Source: Trichoplax adhaerens (taxonomy: Eukaryota > Placozoa > Uniplacotomia > Trichoplacea > Trichoplacidae). Taken from it: a DNA stretch of 64,000 bases. The notes beneath the pieces are model-generated. The model worked only from the letters and a program-made list of their open reading frames with translations. It had not been told where the DNA came from and did no database searches. Positions within the stretch are counted from its first letter, which is position 1, and each line of letters begins with the position of its first letter. Position numbers and translations under genes: made by a program. The stretch covers positions 4,935,035 through 4,999,034 of the forward strand of contig NW_002060946.1 in the NCBI RefSeq assembly GCF_000150275.1. Direction: 5' to 3'. Positions 1 through 12,653 of the stretch are shown here, piece after piece.

Positions 1-1414
1 TATGCTAAGTAACTGAATAATCACCAGTAAAAGATGTAGATGAACACGCTGATAATAGAATGGGATTCATTAAATGCATTGCCAATAAAATGAGACAATA
101 TCTTTTATTTCATACAATTATCTTCAATGTCATTATCTTATTTTCAATATTTAAATATAGCTAAAGCTTGAAATTCATTCAGTAAGTATGGGCTTCTTCA
201 TCTAGCATATAGAAAAATACAAAAGTATCCCTATTTAAACAAATGGTAACAATCAAGAGTAGTTTTACTGAGATACACGTATAGTACTTTTAATGAATTA
301 TCTAGTAAAATTGTATTAAACTGACATTAACTTTTAATTGCTACCAATTTTACAATCGAAAGTACAAATTATATATCAAGATATTTACTACTTGCTGTAT
401 AGTGTGTTGGCGGGTTTAGTGCGACACAAAGCAAAAATCGAATATAGTCCTATTTACGAGGTAGTACACTCAAGGATACATAATTCTATTTTGGAATAGA
501 AGCGATCAAAATTTAGATGACACGAAAGAACTCTGGGGCATGATACAAGTGCAACATAATATGCTATTAATTAATTACTAAAATAGATCGTTTCACTATC
601 AATCGTCTTGACATCGTAAAGTGCATAATAGTATAACCACGTACAGTATTACGTATTCAATTCGTTGCAATAGAATCAGCAAAATTGTATGGTTAAGCTT
701 TAATTTTCACCTTACTCTTAACTAATAACTGTTTAGCTATTTTGGCATGCCAATTTCGGTAGGTATAAAGATGTTAATCATTGGAAAATTGACAACGGAA
801 ATGACGTTAACATTAAGCATGAGAGCAGTTCATTCCTGAAATTGTGAAATATAAACAGTGGAATACTTTGACAATATTTAGATAGACAACTATTAATAGC
901 ATTTAAAGTAAGTGGCTGGCCTATTTTAATCCTCAAAAAGTTCATACATTAGTCGATCGAGCTTATACTTACTATAACTTTATATTACTAAATTAATTGG
1001 AATATCAAAATAATAGCATACTACAATAATAGCTGTAATCTGGTGAGAGAAACAAAATTAAAATTATTAAAATGCTAAGGTCTAAATTTATTTTGGAAAA
1101 AAATTGATAGCTTTGTTTGCCAGGCTACATATATCGGTGTTTGTCTTTAAAATTTCTCTTAACATTATATGCATTAAAGTTCCTTCGGAATAATAATGTA
1201 ACTAAGTATAATATTTCTCTTTCTTTTATATTATTAGAAAACGTGGAAAGAGCTCATCTATGAATTATGTACATGTTATAAATTATTCAGTAACTCTAAT
1301 ATTGCGGAAGTTGTAGGCAAACTTCATTTTTTTTTAAAATTTAATCTGCCAATTTTATAATTAATGAATTCCACTAATACAGTCACAGCGAATTGATGAT
1401 ATTTTTCTCGTAAT
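1..1414. other. Non-coding flank 3' of the ankyrin gene
   Basis: AT-rich sequence downstream (3') of the minus-strand ankyrin gene. I see no exon with a recognisable domain, no tRNA-like fold and no repeat array. It probably holds the 3' UTR of the ankyrin gene and intergenic DNA. Confidence 0.5.
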
Positions 1415-2853
1415 TTAGTTGGCTTCCGATAAAATTCGAACAACATTTTCATGACCTTGCTTTTGGGCAACATGTAGAGGAATAAATCTTCCAACCTAAA
1501 AGAAGTATGTTCGAAAGAGATCAATTTTTTAATATGCATACATAGTTATCAGCATCAATTTAATTTGCCATGGTTAAGTTAAAAATTAAGTGATTAAGCT
1601 TTTTGAGCACCGTTTTCGTGCGAATCAGTTAGTAACTATTGCGCTACTGGACTTGTTATAATTATATGCTCAAAGCGCAAATTATTTAAAACATTTAATA
1701 ATGGGCTTTATTTTTACATTGTTATGAAACTAGTTTGTGTAACAAGGCCATTTCATCATCTTATGTAAGCAAATTATAGCTACACGCGTATTTACTAGCA
1801 ATAAAATTTAGATTATTGGACGAAAATTTGTATGTACCCGTAAAGGTCTGCGATGATCGGCTCCGTGCTTTAACAATAACTTCACTATATCGACAAAATT
1901 TCCTTGAGCTGCTACATAAAGCGGAGTAAATCCTATCTATAACATGCAGTGGTAAGATAATACTAGATTATTACAAACAAATTTATCATCTGTTGTTATA
2001 CAGATAGTTTACAAACATTTTTAAGACAGTAGTCAAATTAATAATTTTTATAGCTAACTGTAAAGCGTCTACTAGTTAGAAACTCTAATATCATTAACAT
2101 GTTAAGGCAATACATCAGTAAGATGGGAACAAATTAGATGACGACTTACTGATGACATTGCATTAACATCTGCTCCTTTTTCAATTAAAGTCTTGGCACA
2201 TTGAAATTGACCTTCTTTGCATGCATAATGTAAAGGAGTAAACCCTAACTGAAAATAAGAAATTTACCAAATAGAAGCACTTAATAAATAAAACGAATGG
2301 AATATGTTTATTTCTATTGATTTTGAGTTATAGCTAACCTTAGAGTTGATATTTAAGTTAGCACCACGATCGGCCAGGATTACAACGATATTATTGTATC
2401 CCATTGCAGCGGCTAAGTGTAGAGCACTTTGGTATTCCTAAAGAATTTATTCTAACTTTTAGTTTATTCTAATTAATATTAAAGTTAGATATGCATATCT
2501 TATAGAAGCAGTCATTTTAACATCCTAAATTAATTACAACTGCTACAAGCTAGACGTACATAGATCAAAATTTATTCACTGTATGATACATGCATTTATA
2601 CTTTCGGAAATTGAGAATTTGGTAGTTAATATCTGAGTATCAGATATTATATTAACTAATTACTGTATTTTTTATCAATATGTGGCACAATAGATAAATT
2701 GTTAATATAATACTTCCAGTATATCTTAATTAACATTAATATATAGCTCACATGATTTTGAAAATCTATTAATTGACCACCATTTAGGTACTGTTGGATT
2801 TTTTCCTCGTTACCTATTCCGGCAGCATATAAAAATTCTAAACCTTGTAAATT
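1415..2853 (-). CDS. Ankyrin-repeat protein (C-terminal five exons)
   Basis: Exons read on the minus strand: 2752-2853, 2339-2437, 2150-2248, 1838-1936 and 1415-1495, all GT-AG and all in phase 0. Together they encode 159 residues and a TAA stop. Each exon carries one ankyrin unit: motifs such as SALHLAAAMG, FTPLHYACKEG, FTPLYVAAQG and IPLHVAQKQG are followed by the usual gap and a KGADVN- or RGANLN-type turn. The last repeat is cut short and ends SEAN-stop. Ankyrin arrays act as protein-binding surfaces; nothing here shows the partner or cell location. The exon with the start codon was not found: the 2752-2853 exon begins after an acceptor in phase 0, so at least one more exon lies upstream (above 2854). 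A 216-nt open frame over the last exon is in the wrong register; the spliced frame gives the repeat. No ortholog is assigned. Confidence 0.8.
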
Positions 2854-3301
2854 CTGACAAATTAGAGAGATAAATGATTAATGTGCTAAAGATTAAAGAA
2901 ATTATGTTTATTTGAATAAGAAGAATCGACTGTAAGCATATAATTAAACGAAAATCTATGATATAATTTAAATGACTTATTTCATATACTATTGCAAAAG
3001 TACTCAGGGAAAGTTGGAGTAAAAGTAAAATTTCAGGTGTACAAATAACATTCTTGTTCAGGTTTATTTTGAAACCTTAAATTGTTAATGTTGCAACTGA
3101 AAATTAGTCAATGCAACAAAATTAATAGTCAGTGATTACGATAATAAACTACTCATAGAGATTGATGTAGGAGTGCCATGTCATTAGTTGGTGGGTTATC
3201 GGTAATCGATCTCATTGGCAATCTTTCGATATCGGATTGCTACTGATTTATTTAATATGAAAATCAAAGCTCATAATTTGCATGGCTATCATAAAACTAT
3301 A

Positions 3302-3330
3302 ATCTCTTGTTATTCAAATTAACAAGAGAT
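3302..3330. repeat. 11-bp perfect inverted repeat
   Basis: ATCTCTTGTTA, a 7-nt spacer, then its exact reverse complement TAACAAGAGAT. It could form a hairpin. No role is evident; it lies in the 5' flank of the ankyrin gene. Confidence 0.6.
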
Positions 3331-4054
3331 AAGGTTTAAATAAGTAAAGATGCTATTCGTATTCATAGCTTTTAAATGAAAAAAAGGACTTTGAACTTGG
3401 CGCTACGACCTATAGTAGTAACTGGTTGGGTTTTGTGTGACTGTTTAATAGTAAAAAGATTATCTAGTTCGAATTTCGACAATGTGTACTAGACTTATCC
3501 TATCTTATCTCTGATGTGATCTTTTAAGATAAATGATTTAAATACATTGAATAACTTGATATACTTGATTAAGAATAAAAAAGATCGATAATTAATTAAC
3601 TGGTCATCATTATTACATGTCTTATTGCCTTACCGGTTGCATCATTATTTTTTGTTTTACGAGTATTTATTTAAATTCTTGACGATTGGAGAAAACTAGA
3701 CTTTCACTTATCGCGTCTTCAGTAACGTTAATTCGAACCGTAACATTAATTAAATAACTTGAACGGTTACGAGTAAAACGGCATCAAAGTTTGAAGTGTT
3801 ATACAGTATGTATTGCATTAGTAGTCTTTGACCGTCAAGTAACGGTTTATAAATTATTTCTAAGATTTAAAGTTATAGTAGATAAAGGCAAAAATGAATT
3901 AACATAAGAACAATAGGTAAATTACAGTAAAAGTGTTATCTTTACTATCCTAGTTGTTGATTTTGCTATTATTGCTATTAATTTTTTTAAAACAATGTCA
4001 TTACAATTGATGAATATGCAAGCATATCGATGATGAATAACAGGTATGCATATT

Positions 4055-4079
4055 TCCTTGATATTCATGATATCAAGGA
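4055..4079. repeat. 10-bp perfect inverted repeat
   Basis: TCCTTGATAT, a 5-nt spacer, then ATATCAAGGA. AT-rich hairpin in intergenic DNA with no evident role. Confidence 0.5.
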
Positions 4080-5926
4080 TCAATAAGAACGGTTTATAGC
4101 TATCACGGTATGAATAAACTTAAATTTTTCCTTGATTAGCATCTATTCTTTATTTTTTTAAATACAGGCAAATGATGATGATCTGTATTTACTTTATTCA
4201 TTGCTTAGCTGAGAAGATAAAATAGATATTAGCTTTAGCTGAAAGAGAATACGTGACTAGTATATTGACACTACGAAGGGCATTTTAACGACTGCTTCTA
4301 TAATTCTTTTATATGACAAATTGAACTAAGCATTGAAAAGAGATGATTTGATGCATTGGCAGGATGCAAAAAGTGCCTTACTTTTTGTGTAGAATAGCTT
4401 AGAATATTGTATAAGCTACAAAGTCTGTTTCTAGTTTATTTGTAATGAAGCATGCTGTGTTAAAGGGCTCTGTAAATTGTTAGAAGTCGATTTATTATCC
4501 TTCTACAAATTAATACAAATGCGCTTCGTAAGAAAATAACCTTTTAACTGTACGGAACGTTGCCAATTATGTAAAATTCAAGTGATTAGCGAGATCAGCA
4601 TATAAATTATTATGAGATGATATGGGTATTAGCAACTATATAACTACAATAATCGAGATATAAGTAGAAATCAACGGCATATTTACATCTTTTTGGAATA
4701 GGAAATATGCAAAGAGCAATGTTTAGACAATATCTTTTAAAACTTAGTTACAGTGCTACGCGTTATACTTTACAGCAACTTATATTTCGCTAAAGCAAAC
4801 ATGTATAGAATTGCGTGTTGGACTAGAAGGAAAAATTATTCATCGAATTGCCAATACGGTACCTACTGTATACCATAATGACCCAGATAACAAGGTCAAC
4901 GTTATTTACTGTTGCCAGTAACAACAGCAAGACAGAATAAATTTCTTGGTTGTTTACAGTAAACCCAATTAGAGAAATAATATACGAATACTGTGATTTT
5001 ATTTCCTTAGTCGTGTCATGTACTAAAAATCTTTAAAGATAGGCAATATAATAAAACACCCTATAACAATTCATTTAAGTACTTTTTCATCAGGTAATCA
5101 GTTCGATTTACCGTTACTCACTATAATACGATCAATCTGATTTACCATTATTCATTAATACATTATATGGTATCAACACAATTAGTATATTTCCGATTAT
5201 AAATAATGCATTCTGTTTGTAATATAACAGTAGTAAAATTGGTATGGTCACATATCCATTTAAACAATAATACCTAAATTTTCGCAATTCAATGCAATGG
5301 AACTAAAAACAGCTGTTATACTCAGTATTATAAAGACAAAATTTCTCGATATTGATAGCTGCTTCGGTAAAAAAAGTGAAGGTATTGTGAACATTTAGAA
5401 ATCATAAAATGGTTACCGCATTTAGTATTTAATGTTATAGCCTGATACTGTTAATTTTTATATTCTCCTTCTGCCTAGAATGATATATGTTACCTACGAA
5501 AGACAGATTTTATAACATTTTTCTTATATCCAGTCCAATTGTTTGACTTTTAAGGTACAATCATATACACCTTATTAATATTCAAAATTGTCCTATACCT
5601 GTTTTATAGTTAAATTGACTATATATACAGTACAGTACATGCATTAATAAATTTATTTAGAAAGTTCAACGGGTTGTTTTTTTTCTTTCGCAGTAGAAGG
5701 TAAATCTAATTAATGTAATAGGGGAATACTTTTAATTTTTAAGATGCGTTTAAAGTGTAGTCGGGTAACATTCTAAAACAATTAACAAACCGATTTCTAA
5801 AACTACTATACTTTGGCTAAGGGTTGTACCCTTTGAATCGCTTGTACGATATTCTCTATCCATAAATCATTTAAATTTATAACAATGTGCACCGTTAATG
5901 ATATAGTATTGATTTGTACGAGATAG

Positions 5927-8900
5927 TTATAGCTCGGTAGTGTTAATATTTTCGGTTGCTAAATCCACCGATTCTTGTTCCGCTGACTCCGTTTTTGACA
6001 CTTTTCCAATATCGTATAATGGATCGTAATGTGAAGTATGATCTACAGTCCAGTCAATCCATACTTTTCTCTTTTGCATCTCCTTAATCTTACTGCTAAC
6101 TACATCCAAAGTCTGAGGGTAGGTGCCATTAATTTGTACGGAACCTTTTTATAGCAAATAAAGATCATGATAATTAACTTTTAACCTTGAGTTGATTTCG
6201 AATTCATTATACTACTATTGATTTCTGAAGCTCAATATATAAATAAGGCAAAATAGGCAATTGACAGTTATAAGAAGGTAATTGATAGTAGATAAGGATA
6301 TCTCACACTATTTTTAGAGTTACTGTAGACCTGAGATTTTATTTTTATGAGATTTTAACCATCCTAATGATTTTTCTATCATAGTTGCTGCTTCTTCTTC
6401 TGATATACTGCCATCAATACGTCTAATCATAACAAGATCAACATTACTGATAGTACAAGCATGGAAGATACCTAACAAGTACCGACAGCTCAATGCAATT
6501 CGATGCAATCTGCTTATATGAGTTAATTTGAATCTTACAAGATGTCATTAGTGCTTCGAAATTCCAAGTATAAAACGATAGGGTGAATAGAGACGTTTAT
6601 TAATCTATCCAGTGTAGCTTCATCAAATACGAATATAGCATGGACCTAAATAAGCACATTCGATGATAAACAAGGATTAATTCATCTAAATCTAGCTATT
6701 TTAAAAGCCTGATTAATGACTCGTAATTTGAAATAGTATCCTAGACCATACCTTGCTAGCTAATTTCATTAGGTTTTTAATGCTAGTACACCGAAAGAAA
6801 TTTGGACGATCTTCATTATACTCAGCAATCATATTATTACGAAGAAGTTTGTTCATCTTATCTTGAGTGGCAAACAGTGTAACTAAAGTAGAATACAAGG
6901 ATAGAATAATTTCTGGTAAGATTAACTAAGTACAAATAGTCTGTCTATCTTGAAAAGAGTATCTTAAATCAATGTATTAAATATGCTATAAGGAAATCAG
7001 TTACTTGCCTTGAGTACATCTTTGAAAACTGTCTCCATGTACCTTTAATAAACCATCTGAAAACATGTGGGCTAGTGGACCTAACAGCATCACCGGCCTT
7101 TGATAACAACCTGTAAATTATTTTACGGAATAAAGCAGCAAAATTTTAATATTTTAGTCAGAATCAAAGCAGAATCTTTCTACAATTAAAATATTATATT
7201 TCAGTACGCTCTGATAGTTTCAGTTTACGACTTACATTGTTGGCGAACTAGTCGAGTATAACATATTTTACTGGGTGGGGATAGGACTGATATTAAAAGA
7301 GAATTTAAAATGTTGTTCTTTACCTTTAATCCAATTTGTCAAATGCAAAACTTCATTTCGATGCTATTACTAATTGCTACTGTATCTACCTGAGTCTTTA
7401 ACGGGTAATATTTCTTCGATTTTTAAATCATCTATTGTAGTCGATTTCTCGGGTGCTGAATTGCTTGACGATAGCAATTTTTTAGGTTTTAATGTTTTCT
7501 TCATTTTCCCCCAAATTTTGCTCTTGTTCTTGGCACTACCTCGAACTATTTTACTACTTTCAGTTGTTATAGACAAATCATCACCTTCTTCAATAGAGAA
7601 GCTAGACTGAATACTATCATCAGAGTTTTTTCTATTGGATCCATTAAGATCATTTGACTCGTGGGCATCAATCACAATTTCAATTTTCCCTACTTCAGTG
7701 CTTTGGAATATCAAAGGAAACTTGATCAGTTAATTACATGATATAATACATTTATGCAGCATAACTTGCTCCAATTTTCAGTGACTTATTTAGATTTTTT
7801 ACTGTCTTATGAATTATTACCGTTGCATAGACAAATCTGTGCTACTTGGCACTAATGCAGGTTTACCATCGCCATTATCTATCTCAACAATGGATGCTTT
7901 CCAATATCCAAGTCTATTGCCAACAAATGTATCGATAATATGCAGTATTTGTTCTGCTTGAAAGCTTAGTTCCTTTGCTGTCTTAGCGGTGTAGCCTGAT
8001 AGAGCTCTGTAAGGAATAAAAAGGCAGGGACTATGTAATCTTTGCTAGCGTATTGATTAAGCATCTTAATATAGTCTCTGGATACTCTTTTTACGAAAAA
8101 ATTAAAGATGCCGGACTGTAACTACCTGACATATACGTCATCCCATGGCTTGTTTATTAACATGTTGCTGTAATCTAAAATAGATTTAAGAAAAATACAC
8201 TTAGAACCTTTGATTGCATTATTGAGATATATTCTTTAAAATATCAGTGTTATGACCAACATTACTTTACTAACTAGTAGTTTTTGTAAACAGTTTTAAG
8301 TGTCTACGTAGTATCAACTAAGCATAAAAAAAAGAAGTGGATTCTAACTTGAATAATTTTGCACGACGGTAGCTAAAGGTGAATTTTCTCTCGAATTAAA
8401 AATAATTTCCATTTCTTCCCTTGTCGCACCCCTAGTGTTAATGCCTGCACACTAGAAATTAGCGGTAGAATAGTTCATGACATTAACTCAATCAGTACCA
8501 ATTTGAGATCATCATCAATCTGCTTGTAGCTATAAATGATAATAAAAGAGTGCTTACTTCAATGATACGATCTCCTACAGCTATTCCAGCTAAGCTAGCT
8601 GATTTATCTACTTCTGTTACGAATAATCCAACTTTATTTCCACCATTAATGGTTATCTTAAAATGTTTTTCAATGACTACAAATCGACATTTACTATAGG
8701 AAAAAGAATTTGCATCAATAGGAGGAAGAGCTTATGATAAATGCTTATATGATGAAAACGATATTCAGATATTACCTACTGCAGAGACGATCTCCTGTTT
8801 GTTGGCGGACTATAGATTTAATTTTTATTTTGGGAGTTGAAATGAGACACAGTTTGTTAGTAAGTAGAAATGAAAATAATTACAACCAATATCTGGCAAT

Positions 8901-11900
8901 TGCCAGATTAAAAAAAATACCTGTAATTTTAAGAAGGGAGGTAGTGTTGAGTAATGTGAATAAATCTTGGCGGGTGTATTTAATAATAGGAACTCCATTA
9001 ATCTGTAATATAAATCATATTAATATTATTGAACTTCAACTTGTAATAGAAAGAATAATGAAAAGGTCTTATTTGAAATAGAATTCTGCTTGATATCTAT
9101 CATTACTTACCATGAGCAATTTATCTCCACATAGAATACCTTGCTGCCAAGCTGCTGAACCAGCAGAAACACTTGATATGTAAACTAATCCATTATTTTG
9201 TGGCATTACTTGAAAGCCTGGAAAAATACTATTTGATTCCTTATCGATGTTATAAGTTCTTAGGTCCCCGTCACCGTAAATACTTGTAGAAAGGATAAAT
9301 TTAAATGGACATTATTTTCGAGTATAGGCTACGGTAACTAAAGTATAGACGTGCATGTGTTTATTTATCTATATGCGGAAGCTTTAAAATAGGACTAGAA
9401 ACGTAATTATTACACTGTATTAAATACAGATATATTAGAGAAATATTACTACTACAGGACTTACCCACTAAGAATACCAGCCTTAACACTATTTTCGAAT
9501 CCAAGCATCGAAAGATTATTAGTATCGAATGCGTCAAAGAGATACTTTTGAAATTTACTTTTATCTTCCAGTTTTGCTATAAGTTGATTTGATATTTTTG
9601 ATCTCTTAAATGTCGTACCATCTGATGTATGCGCTCTTTGGAGAGAACTGAAGTCATCATTAGATAGATTTTTCTGCAAATTGCCAGTTTCTGAAAGTTT
9701 AAATAATAACGTTTACTATTTTAAAGACTTCTTCTGGTACTAATACACTTATCTTGTAAACTTGCCTATAAAAGATAGTTGATATAGGAAAGGGAAATTA
9801 TTCATTTTATAGCTATACCTGATAGCGATCGATGAACTTGTATAGATTCTACACGGATTTCTTCAGTAGATGTTGCAAATTCTGTCAAATATTGCTCGTC
9901 TGTAATTAAGCTACCATTGTTAGATAAATTTCCAGTACTGTTTGACCTTTGTGTGGTACCATCGATCTGTACAAGATTGGATTCAGATACGGCTCGATGT
10001 CGTCGATATTTACTCAATCTAATGCGACCAGACGCCGTTAATGAATTCGATTTTTTTCGATTCAATTTTGAGTTATCTGGAGCTAAATTTGTTTCTCCAT
10101 TTTGGGCTGATAACTGGCTGGCCGAGACGATAGAATTTAGGGAATCTAATGATAAGTTTGACCCATAAATACCATGCGATACTGAATCTCCGCTATCGCT
10201 GTAAGATGAATATTGATCCACTAGTACGGTAATATTGTTTACAGCATAATTTTGTGTGTTGGTTGGCTATTAATTTAAGAAAGAAACCTCATTTTATGTT
10301 TCGTCATGATTATAGAGCATATAGTAATATTCAAACAGAACAATATAAGTCTAACCTTGGATTGATTTAGTTGAGTAATTTTTTTAGTTAAAGCCAGAGT
10401 TAAATGTTTTCTATTTTTTTTCAATAGTTTTTCAACTGATGATATGGACATATTATGTATTTTTTGCCCATTTATAGCTTTTAATTTATCTCCGACACTG
10501 AGGCCAAAGTTTTCTGCTTCGCTGTCTTTCTCAACTGATTTAATGATGTATTCACCTTCGACTGTAAAGCCTAAATCTGTAAATGGATATCCAATGGATT
10601 AATTGCAAAAATTTGCTTTGGGTTGGAAATAGTAATGGTATTTGATATTCAATTATGCAGTATAATATAAGTGCTACTATTTTAAGGCAATAAACAATGT
10701 TTCTCTATCTTATTTACTCGTATTTATGAAGGAATACTTTTCTTAATTTTTAATAGTAAAGATTTACGTTTAGCTGAGGGGCTATTCTATTAAAAGATCT
10801 TTATATTATAATTCAACTGACCTTTGGGAGCAATGAAAGAGATTTCTTCTTCGTAGTTAGTGACTTCCCACTTTTCATCAGGAACATCGGATGACTGTAA
10901 TACACAATACAAGATTTAGCTATCATAACTGTAATCTTTAAAGATGTAAAATGATGAAATGTTAGCGGCGATTTTAAAGGCTGCTTAGCGACAATGATAT
11001 TCTAGGTTTCAGTATTGAAATAGATATTTAAGGTTAATGCATTATTATTTTTACCTGCATACTATCACGACGATCATTATCATTGGAAGAAATCGATTCT
11101 TGTTTTATTATTTTCCTTTTGCCTTGATATCCTGAAGCTTCCATCGTTAACTGTTCTTTATCCGTCATATCGTAGATCGAGACTTGAATCGAAGCATCGC
11201 GTTTGCTAATGGAACAAAATTATGAAATTAATTTAACAATGATTAAAGATTATTTTTATTATTTAGATATCCAGTCATGACATTGAGTCATGTTTAAAAT
11301 GTAACTATTAAAAGGAAATACTATAACTGTTGAGGGAATTAGTAGGTGGATTTATATTCTTATGATCAGAGTATTACTTTTAGTTTTAAAGTACATTTAC
11401 GTGGAATTAGATCTAGGCAATCTAAAAACTGTCTAAATAAAAAGTATTAGAAAATATTAATTCAAATTTTATTGGATGTCAGCAGTTGGTTACCTTGGAC
11501 TATGAACAGAATTTCTTTTCTCGCTTAACGATTTTAAAGTTTCATTTTGTGACTTTAGTATCGCATATTCTGATTGTATATTGAGTAAACGTGTAGTAGT
11601 CGTTTCCAACTCCCTTCGTAACATGGCGATTTCTTCTATACGATCATGATTGACTTTGTCCGTTGTGTGCATAGTATAATCGTTTCTTTGATTAAAGCTT
11701 GCAATATTATCGTCAAGGGTACGATTGCGATCATGGCTGTTGCTAAAATCTTCATTCCCTTGCTCTTCTTCTTGTCTTAAAGTGAAGATAGCATGTTTAT
11801 AAATTCTATCATCCTGGTTAAATCTGCGGTTAAGATAATCTTCCTTGAAGTTGATGTTGTTAGTAGCACTAGACTGGAATTCTGGAAGTGAATGCCTTCT

Positions 11901-12653
11901 TCTGGTGTTGTTATATAGATGTTCTTCGTGCTCTTTTCCGTCATGTATGTCATGGTCATATGGAGTAGGTTGATTTGTTGAATTTAACCGGCGTGGTTTA
12001 ACAATTCGGTAAATGCCATCAATGCGCTTTTCTGAAGTTCTACCCTGAGTGGATCTTTCACTATGCTGTTGTTGGCTACTATTGACGGCGTAGGGTAACT
12101 GATTTGATCCTCTTTTATATTCGTCTTGGCATAATTGTAAGCAATTTCTTAATTCAGAGATCATTGCATCCATGACTTGTGTGAAAGTAATGGAATTAAA
12201 TCCATTTTGAATTTCGTCATTGAGTTCATTTAACATAGAGCGCACTTCTTCTAATGCTTGCTGAGAATGTGTACGTAATTTATGATGAGTTGTTGATGGT
12301 TTCATTTTATGACTTCCATACCATGATTGTGACCGTTGAACTTGATTATCGTATCTTCTCCCTCTTTTCTTGTTGCCACTATCATGATTATTACTATGAC
12401 TGTGTTGATTGTCATCTTTGAGAGTAGAAGCCTGACTGGAGTTGCTAATATTTATTTTGCTATTTTTACTGCCATAGGGATATAAGTTTTTCGATATATT
12501 GGATAGATACCGATCAGGAATGTTTGCTAAGCTATCGCTATGGGCTTGTTTTATATCCTTAGGGTCGCTATTTGATCTTCGATGAGATTGTGTAGTTTCT
12601 TTGTCACCTTTATTTACTAGCCTATCAGGAGACTCTCTTAATGCCGCTGCCAT
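5927..12653 (-). CDS. DLG5: DLG5-like MAGUK scaffold protein
   Basis: Nineteen exons (minus strand): 11494-12653, 11055-11205, 10822-10894, 10356-10576, 9819-10266, 9465-9690, 9111-9282, 8921-9002, 8776-8809, 8558-8693, 8349-8451, 8126-8174, 7821-8006, 7390-7700, 7009-7110, 6752-6882, 6539-6645, 6331-6509, 5927-6144. All phases agree, giving 1362 residues. Order: polar N-terminal region with a coiled coil near residues 340-385; PDZ1 about 455-530 (LGFTVEG); Ser-rich linker; PDZ2 about 765-850; PDZ3 about 856-940 (GDRIIECAGINTRGATREE); SH3 about 945-1015 (ALSGYTAKTAKELSF); guanylate-kinase-like domain about 1115-1330 whose P-loop is replaced (VMLLGPLAHMF), so it is a binding module and not an enzyme. 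DLG5 proteins organise cell polarity and adhesion at membranes. Human DLG5 is longer (about 1,900 residues, four PDZ), so an upstream 5' exon is possible; the chosen ATG lies shortly after an in-frame stop, with an AG that could be an acceptor between them. One intron appears to be GC-AG. Confidence 0.8.

Larger units (their letters stand above)
2854..5926. other. Intergenic region, ankyrin gene to DLG5-like gene
   Basis: About 3 kb between two minus-strand genes. It must include the missing 5' exon(s) of the ankyrin gene and the 3' UTR of the DLG5-like gene; a minus-strand AATAAA (TTTATT on the plus strand near 5650) lies about 275 nt past the DLG5-like stop. I could not pick out an initiating exon. 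Two perfect short inverted repeats (3302-3330 and 4055-4079) are the only other structure seen. Confidence 0.45.

Noticed and set aside
1324-1539. 71-codon minus-strand open frame over the ankyrin gene's last exon
   Set aside because: Wrong register: the spliced frame starting at 1495 gives a proper ankyrin repeat and stop.
8734-9081. 115-codon plus-strand open frame
   Set aside because: Lies opposite DLG5 exons encoding PDZ2 and its linker; the minus strand has consistent splice sites and domain sequence, so this is a shadow.
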